Below, in pieces: positions 1 to 5,294 of a DNA stretch of 5,294 nt (positions within the stretch are counted from its first letter, which is position 1; every line of letters starts with the position of its first letter). Origin of the DNA: Acidithiobacillus sp. (GTDB lineage Bacteria > Pseudomonadota > Gammaproteobacteria > Acidithiobacillales > Acidithiobacillaceae). Both the position numbers and the translations under genes were made by a program. The notes under the pieces were generated by a model, which saw nothing but the letters and a program-made list of their open reading frames with translations, searched no databases and was not told where the DNA came from. Location: NCBI GenBank assembly GCA_027445725.1, contig DAIAVG010000109.1:1-5294 (forward strand). The letters are read 5' to 3'.

Positions 1-101
1 CTCTCGTTATACTTCTTGTGGCATTGCGCACCAGGGTGGCCGATCAGGTGATGAGAGATTATGTGGAAAGTCTGAACGAGGTGCCGGAGGCGGCGCCGTA
101 G
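1..101 (+). CDS. 3' end of an unidentified gene, partial
   Basis: Reading frame 3 is open from the left edge to a TAG at 99-101 and gives 32 residues. The translation begins with a short hydrophobic run (LVILLVALR) followed by a charged tail (RVADQVMRDY, then VESLNEVPEAAP). That pattern fits the C-terminus of a protein with a final membrane segment or hydrophobic strand and a short soluble tail. I do not recognise the family, and the fragment is too short to assign one. It converges on mrcA, whose stop codon lies 24 bp away, so the two genes meet tail to tail. Frame 2 is also open across this stretch, but its translation reads like a shadow (rich in Gly, Arg and Ser) and it runs into mrcA. 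The frame-3 call is therefore likely but not certain. Confidence 0.5.
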   Translation, partial: LVILLVALRTRVADQVMRDYVESLNEVPEAAP

Positions 102-125
102 CCACCCGCCGATCCCCGTTGCTCT

Positions 126-2615
126 TTAGAAAAGGTTCTTGATGGTGTTAATCAGCTTGTCGCCAAGACCATCCCCAGCGCCACTTTCAGTGGAAGCCGT
201 GGGGGCGGCAACGGGTGGATAGCCGGCGAGATAATCACTGACACCAATGACGTTACTACCGCCACTGATGGTGGGGCCGGTCACCGAAGGCGGCCGGAAG
301 AAGCCGGTGGCCGGGCTGCCCGCCATGGCCGTCCGCATATAGTGAATCCAGATAGGCAGCGCCTCACGCGCCCCCGCAGCCCAACGGCCCATGGTGCGGT
401 TGTCATCATAACCCACCCAGACACTGGTGGTGATATGCGGACTGAACCCATTGAACCAGGCATTATCTTCGTGGTTGGTCGTGCCGGTTTTGCCGGCGAT
501 GTCATTGCGCCCCAGGCTCTGGGCCGCGACGCCGGTTCCGATCTTGATCACCTGCTGCATCATCTCCGTCAGCAAATAGGCTACGCCCGGAGGTATGGCC
601 GTCTGCTGGGCGGGCGGGGTATAGCCCATGGGACAATTGAGCAAGGAGATTTGCGTACCGCGGCTATTCACAATTTTGGTGATGAGATAGGGATTGGGCA
701 GAAAACCGCCGCTGGAGAAGACCGCATAGGCGCGGGCGAGCTGTAAGGGGCTGTAATCTCCCGCACCAAGCACCATGGACGGGACTTGCGGGACTTGCTT
801 GGCCGGAAAACCAAAGCGTTGCACGTACTGCGCCGCATAGGGGATGCCGATATCCATGAGGATGCGAACACTGGGTACGTTATGAGAGTAAGCCAGATTC
901 GACCACACCGGGATCGGTATATTGGAAAACTGATTGCTATAGTTGGTTGGCGCATAGACCTGTCCGGTGGGCAGGGTAATCGACAGAGGGGTATCTGGAA
1001 TCGGCGTCTGTGGCGTCATATAACTGCTCTTGCCTGAAGCCAGCAGCGCTGGCGCATCCATGGCTGCGGCGTAGACGAAGGGCTTGAAGCCCGAGCCCGG
1101 CTGCCGATAAGCAAAAACGGCGCGATCAAAATGGCTGAGTTCATAGCTGAAGCCACCCACCAGGGCGTGGATAGCCCCGGTACGGCTGTCCAGACTCACC
1201 AGAGCGCCTTGTACCTGAGGAATCTGTGAGAGCTGCCAGCCCGCATCCTTGCCGGCAGAGGACCAGACATTGGCACCCCATTCCTGACCTGCCCCCGCTG
1301 TAACCGAATGTACATAAGGGCGCAGCCAGATCAAGTCACCGCTGTGCAGAACCGCATTCACCAAACGTGGCTTGGGGGCGCCGTAACGAGGGCGTGCCCA
1401 ACTGACGTCGCGCAAGGTGAGAATGACGTTTTTCTTGCCCTCCAGAGAGACCGTAGCGCTTTTGGCATCGGCACTGACCACTACGCCCCATTGGAGGTTG
1501 GCCGGGTCATGTGGTGGCAACACATCAGGCCGCTTACCCGCGAGTGCGGCCTGCAGCGTGTCCCCGCTGAGACGCGCGATGGGGCCGCGGTAGCTTTTGG
1601 GGTCCATACTGGATAGCCCCATATCGTAGTTTTCCAGCCCCACGGCAACCGCCTCATTCGCTGCCTCCTGATCCTGTGGCAGGATGGTGGTGTACACCTT
1701 GAGCCCGGAACGGTAGGTAAAATCGCTGCCGAATTGCTGGGTGAGCCAACTGGCGATCCAGTCGGTGACATACGGTGCACCGTTGCTGGCAGCCGCATGA
1801 TACCGCGAAAGAATGGGTTCCGCGTTGGCCTTCGCCTCTTCATCCGCAGAAATATAACCGCGTTTTTCCATGCGGTCGAGCACATAAGCACGCCGCCTTT
1901 TGGCGAGACCAGGATTCACTACAGGGTTTAAAACGGAAGGTGCCGGTGGTAGTCCGGCAATGGTTGCCATCTCCCCCAAGGTCAGATGACTGACGCCTTT
2001 TCCAAAGTAGGTCCGGGCCGCGGCTTGCACGCCGTAGGCACCCTGACCGAGATAAATCTTGTTCAGATAAAGCTCAAGAATCTGTTTGTGCGTAAAGTGG
2101 TTGGCGAGTTTGTACGCCAGGAGGATTTCCGCGATCTTGCGGGAAATGGTTTTTTGCGGAGTCAGGTAAAAGTTGCGCGCCACCTGCTCCGGGATGGTGC
2201 TGGCGCCCTGCACCGGCGCCATGTGAATAGCGTCCACTATCGCGGCACGCAGAATCCCAGGGTAACTGACCGGGTAGTTAAGGGGGTTGTTGCTGTAGAA
2301 ACGGGCGTTTTCGGCGGATATGAAGGCTTCCTGCAACTGGACCGGGATCTGGTCGATGGGCAGGGCATAACGCATCTGCGGACCGACCTCCTGGAGCAGT
2401 GTGCCGTTCGCGGCATAAATTCGCAGAGGCTCGTCGGGACGCCATTCCTTGAGCTCGTGGATGGGCGGCAGGGTCTGCCAGATGCGGTAGACGTAGATAC
2501 CGACGCCAATCCCGATATTGATCAGAATCAACAGGATAATCAGTAAAATCCAGCGTCCATAATGGTGGCGCTTAGGTTGCTTAGAGCGCGCGCGCGGGGT
2601 ATTCGCTTGAGTCAT
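126..2615 (-). CDS. mrcA: Penicillin-binding protein 1A, bifunctional peptidoglycan glycosyltransferase/DD-transpeptidase
   Basis: This 829-residue class A PBP polymerises lipid II into glycan strands and cross-links the stem peptides on the periplasmic face of the inner membrane. In order it shows: a basic cytoplasmic N-terminus (1-21); one signal-anchor helix (about 22-43); a GT51 glycosyltransferase domain (about 60-250); a linker and OB-like insertion typical of Gram-negative PBP1A (about 310-450); and a transpeptidase domain (about 465-760). Transpeptidase motifs are intact: SGFK with nucleophile Ser508, SHN 577-579, and KTGT 709-712. The expected GT51 catalytic glutamates, Glu102 and Glu163 (in RKIAE), are present, as are the ILELYLN and GEMATIAGLP signatures. 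Two GT motifs are unusual: AENARF 101-106 in place of AED..F, and QGASTIPEQ 136-144 in place of QGGSTITQQ. The tail after about 770 is low-complexity, rich in Gly, Ser, Pro and Ala. The length is normal for the family. The ATG at 2615 fits because it leaves a short basic stretch before the anchor. The stop is TAA. The gene is transcribed divergently from gltX. Confidence 0.96.
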   Translation of the reverse strand: MTQANTPRARSKQPKRHHYGRWILLIILLILINIGIGVGIYVYRIWQTLPPIHELKEWRPDEPLRIYAANGTLLQEVGPQMRYALPIDQIPVQLQEAFISAENARFYSNNPLNYPVSYPGILRAAIVDAIHMAPVQGASTIPEQVARNFYLTPQKTISRKIAEILLAYKLANHFTHKQILELYLNKIYLGQGAYGVQAAARTYFGKGVSHLTLGEMATIAGLPPAPSVLNPVVNPGLAKRRRAYVLDRMEKRGYISADEEAKANAEPILSRYHAAASNGAPYVTDWIASWLTQQFGSDFTYRSGLKVYTTILPQDQEAANEAVAVGLENYDMGLSSMDPKSYRGPIARLSGDTLQAALAGKRPDVLPPHDPANLQWGVVVSADAKSATVSLEGKKNVILTLRDVSWARPRYGAPKPRLVNAVLHSGDLIWLRPYVHSVTAGAGQEWGANVWSSAGKDAGWQLSQIPQVQGALVSLDSRTGAIHALVGGFSYELSHFDRAVFAYRQPGSGFKPFVYAAAMDAPALLASGKSSYMTPQTPIPDTPLSITLPTGQVYAPTNYSNQFSNIPIPVWSNLAYSHNVPSVRILMDIGIPYAAQYVQRFGFPAKQVPQVPSMVLGAGDYSPLQLARAYAVFSSGGFLPNPYLITKIVNSRGTQISLLNCPMGYTPPAQQTAIPPGVAYLLTEMMQQVIKIGTGVAAQSLGRNDIAGKTGTTNHEDNAWFNGFSPHITTSVWVGYDDNRTMGRWAAGAREALPIWIHYMRTAMAGSPATGFFRPPSVTGPTISGGSNVIGVSDYLAGYPPVAAPTASTESGAGDGLGDKLINTIKNLF

Positions 2616-2622
2616 TCCGTTT

Positions 2623-2628
2623 CTTTCC
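2623..2628 (-). promoter_or_regulatory. Candidate ribosome binding site of mrcA
   Basis: On the minus strand GGAAAG lies 7 nt upstream of the ATG at 2615. It is a purine-rich but imperfect Shine-Dalgarno match, and it supports that ATG as the start. It sits 11 nt downstream, in the mrcA direction, of the perfect inverted repeat at 2640-2679. A hairpin in the mrcA leader would therefore lie just upstream of the ribosome site. Confidence 0.4.
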
Positions 2629-2639
2629 GTGTGTATGAG

Positions 2640-2679
2640 TACTTCGCAAAGTGCATTCGGGTCTGCACTTTGCGAAGTA
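2640..2679. repeat. Perfect 16-bp inverted repeat with 8-bp spacer in the divergent mrcA/gltX intergenic region
   Basis: The left arm (2640-2655, TACTTCGCAAAGTGCA) and right arm (2664-2679, TGCACTTTGCGAAGTA) are exact reverse complements with no mismatch, separated by TTCGGGTC. The next outer pair (2639/2680) is G against T, so the symmetry stops there. No T-run follows on the plus strand and no U-run follows in the mrcA direction, which argues against a Rho-independent terminator. The element lies 24 bp from the mrcA start and 55 bp from the gltX start. It could be an operator shared by the two divergent genes, a hairpin in the mrcA 5' leader, or a copy of a dispersed short palindromic repeat. 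The symmetry is certain; the role is not known. Confidence 0.93.
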
Positions 2680-2699
2680 TCCTAATCCCGGCTTTTGCA

Positions 2700-2728
2700 T
2701 TGCGACGCGGCCGATGGCGCAATACTAT
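2700..2728 (+). promoter_or_regulatory. Candidate sigma-70-type promoter of gltX-cysS
   Basis: A TTGCGA hexamer (2700-2705, 4 of 6 to TTGACA) is separated by 17 bp from TACTAT (2723-2728, 4 of 6 to TATAAT). The spacing is optimal. Transcription would be expected to begin close to 2735, which is the A of the proposed gltX start codon. Each hexamer match is only moderate, so this is a suggestion. The absence of a Shine-Dalgarno sequence before gltX agrees with it. No comparably placed promoter could be picked out for mrcA on the other strand. Confidence 0.3.
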
Positions 2729-2734
2729 ACCACC

Positions 2735-4138
2735 ATGAATCTAAAGAGTCGCTTCGCACCCAGCCCCACCGGTTACCTGCACCTTGGCAACGCCCGCACA
2801 GCCCTTTTCGCCTGGCTGGCGGCGCGTGGCGCGGGTGGAACATTCATTTTACGTCTTGAAGACACGGATCAACAGCGTTCCCCCGAGATCTATGAGAAGG
2901 CCTTGCTGGAAGATCTGCGGTGGTTCGGCATCGACTGGGACGAAGGCCCGGACCGGGGTGGCGATCACGGCCCATACCGGCAGATGGAGCGTCTGGCGAT
3001 CTATGACCAGTACTATGCCCGTTTGCAGGCCAGCGGACAGGCCTATCCCTGCTATTGCAGCGCCGATGACCTGGCCGCGGAGCGCGCCGTACAGCGCTCG
3101 GCGGGTAAGGCACCACGCTATGGTGGACATTGTCGGCATCTTCATGCCGAGGTGCGGACTGAACGGGAGGCGGCGGGCATCCGGCCCACGCTGCGTTTCC
3201 GGGTGCCGGATCAGGGCATCCTCCCGGTATCGGATCTGGTCTGGGGCGAGCGTCACTATGCGTTGGCTGATCTGGGGGACTTTGTCATCCGCCGCAGTGA
3301 CGGCAGCCCGGCATTTTTCTTTGCCAACGCGGTCGACGATGCGCTGATGGGGGTGAATCTGGTCTTGCGTGGCGAGGACCACCTGACCAATACCCCCCGG
3401 CAAATCCTGATCTTGCAGGCGCTGGGGTTGCCGGTTCCCGATTATGGTCATCTGCCTTTGTTACTCGGTGCCGACGGTCAGCCTCTGTCCAAGCGATACG
3501 GAGCGGTCAGCTTGCGCGGTCTGCGCGAGGCCGGTTATCTGGCCCCGGCGGTGCTTAACTACCTCGCCCGTCTGGGTCATCATTACAGCGCGACGGGCTT
3601 TCTGGATAGCAGCGCACTGGCGCAGGGCTTTGCGCTGACCCAGATCAGCCGGGCGCCCAGCCATTTTGATATGGTGCAGTTGCAGCATTGGCAGCACGAA
3701 GCGGTACAGTCGCTGGACGATGCCGCCGTCTGGAACTGGTTGGCGCCCCATCTGCAGGACAAAGTGCCGGCAGGGCAGGAAAGGCATTTTGTGGCGGCGG
3801 TGCGTGCCAATATCCTGCTGCCCGCCGATGCACTGGATTGGGCTGAGCGCTGTTTTGCCTCCCCCACGGTCGACGCCGAGGCGGCCGGGGCCATCACCGG
3901 AGCCAGCCCTGAGTTCTGGTCCGTCGCCCAGGCGACGCTGCAGGCGTCGGGTGGCGACTACCGGCTGTGGACCAAAGCCTTGCAGCAAGCCAGCGGGCAG
4001 CGCGGTAAGGCGCTGTTCATGCCCCTGCGCGCCGCGCTTACCGGGCTCACCCACGGACCGGAACTGGCGGCGCTCCTCCCCCTCATCGGCGGGGCGCGCG
4101 CGCTGGACCGCCTGCGCGCCGCTGCCCAACGCTCCTGA
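2735..4138 (+). CDS. gltX: Glutamate--tRNA ligase (GluRS)
   Basis: This class I aminoacyl-tRNA synthetase of the cytosol joins glutamate to tRNA(Glu) using ATP. From the ATG at 2735 it is 467 residues, close to the usual bacterial length of about 465-485. The N-terminus begins almost at once with the signature RFAPSPTGYLHLGNARTAL, where HLGN (16-19) is the HIGH motif. The KMSKS-type loop is PLSKR (250-254), followed by YGAVS. A zinc site of the E. coli type is visible as Cys106-x-Cys108-x24-Cys133-x-His135. RGEDH (212-216) and NTPRQ (219-223) are family hallmarks. The C-terminal helical part (about 300-467) is the anticodon-binding region. Frame is open upstream to a GTG at 2651 and an ATG at 2714, but those extensions (28 and 7 residues) lack family similarity and the GTG lies inside the inverted repeat. 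No Shine-Dalgarno sequence precedes 2735. cysS follows after 21 bp. Whether the enzyme is discriminating or also charges tRNA(Gln) cannot be read by eye. Confidence 0.96.
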   Translation: MNLKSRFAPSPTGYLHLGNARTALFAWLAARGAGGTFILRLEDTDQQRSPEIYEKALLEDLRWFGIDWDEGPDRGGDHGPYRQMERLAIYDQYYARLQASGQAYPCYCSADDLAAERAVQRSAGKAPRYGGHCRHLHAEVRTEREAAGIRPTLRFRVPDQGILPVSDLVWGERHYALADLGDFVIRRSDGSPAFFFANAVDDALMGVNLVLRGEDHLTNTPRQILILQALGLPVPDYGHLPLLLGADGQPLSKRYGAVSLRGLREAGYLAPAVLNYLARLGHHYSATGFLDSSALAQGFALTQISRAPSHFDMVQLQHWQHEAVQSLDDAAVWNWLAPHLQDKVPAGQERHFVAAVRANILLPADALDWAERCFASPTVDAEAAGAITGASPEFWSVAQATLQASGGDYRLWTKALQQASGQRGKALFMPLRAALTGLTHGPELAALLPLIGGARALDRLRAAAQRS

Positions 4139-4147
4139 ACGCTTGTC

Positions 4148-4151
4148 GAGG
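4148..4151 (+). promoter_or_regulatory. Ribosome binding site of cysS
   Basis: GAGG lies 8 nt upstream of the ATG at 4160, within the 21-bp gltX-cysS gap. The spacing is good and it settles the cysS start. It contrasts with gltX, which has no such site. The gap is too short for an obvious independent promoter or terminator, so cysS is probably translated from the gltX transcript. Confidence 0.6.
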
Positions 4152-4159
4152 CTGAAAAT

Positions 4160-5294
4160 ATGACCACCCTGCCGGTACTGACCCTCTTTGACACCCTGCG
4201 CCGCGGTAAAACGCCGCTGGAAGTGCTGCGCCCCAATCATGTGGGACTCTACGTCTGCGGGATGACCGTATACGACTTCTGTCATCTCGGCCATGCCCGG
4301 GTCATGGTCACCTTTGATACGGTGGCGCGCTATCTGCGTGAGCGCGGCTATGAGGTGACTTACGTCCGCAATATCACCGATATCGACGACAAAATCATTC
4401 GTCGGGCGTTGGAGCGTGGCGAGTCGATCCAGTCTCTCACGGCACGCTTCATCGACGCCATGCACGAAGACGAGGCGGCGTTGCTCTGCCAGCGCCCTGA
4501 TCAGGAACCGCGAGCGACGGAGCATGTGGGTGCCATGCAAACCCTGATCGGCGAACTCATCAACAGAGGGCATGCCTATGCGGCGGCCAATGGCGATGTG
4601 TACTACGCGGTGCGCAGCTTCCCGGAATACGGGCGCCTGTCCGGCAAATCCATTGACGAGTTGACGTCGGGCGCACGGGTGGATATTGGTGAAGACAAGC
4701 GTGATCCTTTGGACTTTGCCTTGTGGAAGGCGGCCAAACCCGGCGAGCCGTCCTGGGCCTCTCCCTGGGGAGAAGGACGGCCCGGTTGGCATATCGAATG
4801 TTCCGCCATGTCCGCCGATGCCCTGGGCTGTGCTTTTGATATTCATGGTGGTGGTGCGGATCTGCAGTTCCCCCATCATGAAAATGAAATCGCTCAGTCA
4901 CAGGGCGCGGGTTGCGCTTTTGCCCATTACTGGATGCACAACGGCTTTGTCCGCATCAACGACGAGAAAATGTCCAAATCGCTGAATAATTTCTTCACGG
5001 TGCGGGAACTCTTACCCCGCTATTCGGGCGAGGTGCTGCGCTTTTTCATCCTGTCCAGCCATTACCGCAGCCCGCTGAACTATGCGGAAGAGGCGCTGGA
5101 GCAGGCCAAGGCGGGCCTCACCCGGCTCTATACCGCCCTGCGCGGGATGCCCGCGCGCAAAATCGTGGCGGAGCTGGGTAGCGAGTGGCGGGAGCGTTTC
5201 CATGCCGCCATGAGCGACGACTTTCATACGCCAGCAGCCCTTGCCGTGCTCTTTGATCTGGCCCGCGAGATTAACCGCCTGCGGGATGAAGGCA
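4160..5294 (+). CDS. cysS: Cysteine--tRNA ligase (CysRS), 5' part, truncated by the window edge
   Basis: This cytosolic class I synthetase attaches cysteine to tRNA(Cys). The window holds 378 complete codons. Bacterial CysRS is usually about 460 residues, so roughly 80 C-terminal residues, including part of the anticodon-binding region, lie beyond the edge. The N-terminus carries the [18 protein letters not shown] signature: Cys33 is the first zinc ligand and HLGH (42-45) is the HIGH motif. [13 protein letters not shown] (68-80) follows. The remaining zinc ligands expected from E. coli CysRS are Cys214 (in WHIECSAMS), His239 and Glu243 (in [11 protein letters not shown]). KMSKS is exact at 270-274. 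All catalytic and zinc residues visible in this part are intact. The start is fixed by GAGG 8 nt upstream and by the family-like N-terminus. The gene lies 21 bp after gltX on the same strand, which implies co-transcription. Confidence 0.96.
   Translation, partial: MTTLPVLTLFDTLRRGKTPLEVLRPNHVGLYVCGMTVYDFCHLGHARVMVTFDTVARYLRERGYEVTYVRNITDIDDKIIRRALERGESIQSLTARFIDAMHEDEAALLCQRPDQEPRATEHVGAMQTLIGELINRGHAYAAANGDVYYAVRSFPEYGRLSGKSIDELTSGARVDIGEDKRDPLDFALWKAAKPGEPSWASPWGEGRPGWHIECSAMSADALGCAFDIHGGGADLQFPHHENEIAQSQGAGCAFAHYWMHNGFVRINDEKMSKSLNNFFTVRELLPRYSGEVLRFFILSSHYRSPLNYAEEALEQAKAGLTRLYTALRGMPARKIVAELGSEWRERFHAAMSDDFHTPAALAVLFDLAREINRLRDEG

Noticed and set aside
89..110. GGCGG/CCGCC pairing between the left-edge gene and mrcA as a terminator
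   Set aside because: It is only 5 bp with a 12-nt loop, it starts inside the coding tail, and no T-run follows. It is expected by chance in G+C-rich DNA.
1986..2546. A 186-codon plus-strand frame inside mrcA
   Set aside because: It is antisense to the GT51 domain and membrane anchor of mrcA, with no family resemblance. It is a shadow frame.
2640..2679. The palindrome as a Rho-independent terminator
   Set aside because: Both flanking genes start here rather than end here, and no T-run follows the stem on either strand.
2640..2679. The palindrome as a Xer/dif-like recombination site or insertion-sequence end
   Set aside because: The ACTTCGCA start loosely recalls a XerC half-site, but there is no TTATGTTAAAT-type XerD arm, no 6-bp core, no transposase and no target duplication.
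2651..2734. N-terminal extensions of gltX from GTG 2651 or ATG 2714
   Set aside because: GluRS proteins normally begin only a few residues before the RFAPSPTG motif. The GTG lies within the inverted repeat, and neither start has a ribosome site.
3461..4879. A 472-codon open frame on the minus strand spanning the gltX 3' half and the cysS 5' half
   Set aside because: It is wholly antisense to two synthetase genes with intact motifs, and its translation has no recognisable domain and a composition biased to Arg, Gly, His and Gln. Long antisense frames are common in G+C-rich coding DNA.

Overview
The window is G+C-rich bacterial chromosome carrying housekeeping genes. It holds the 3' tail of an unidentified gene (1-101, +), a complete class A penicillin-binding protein 1A gene (126-2615, -), a complete glutamyl-tRNA synthetase gene (2735-4138, +), and a cysteinyl-tRNA synthetase gene that runs off the right edge (4160-5294, +). 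The protein types (a Gram-negative PBP1A with an OB-like insertion, a zinc-site GluRS, and gltX directly followed by cysS) suggest a proteobacterium. The style resembles gamma/beta-proteobacteria or Acidithiobacillia. The genus is an inference from remembered family resemblance, not from a search.

Layout: the left-edge gene and mrcA converge with a 24-bp gap. mrcA and gltX diverge from a 119-bp intergenic region (2616-2734). gltX and cysS are co-directional with a 21-bp gap and probably form one operon supplying Glu-tRNA and Cys-tRNA for translation. mrcA encodes the bifunctional peptidoglycan polymerase of the inner membrane. Coding density is very high, and no stretch above about 120 bases lacks a gene.

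The most notable non-coding element is a perfect 16-bp inverted repeat with an 8-bp spacer (2640-2679) in the divergent mrcA/gltX region. It has no U-tract on either strand, so it looks more like an operator, a 5'-UTR hairpin or a dispersed palindromic repeat than a terminator. gltX has no visible Shine-Dalgarno sequence, and a plausible -10 hexamer ends 6 bp before its ATG, which suggests a leaderless transcript. The PBP1A glycosyltransferase domain keeps both expected catalytic glutamates but departs from consensus in two signature motifs. I saw no mobile element, CRISPR array, RNA gene or clearly novel multi-gene system.
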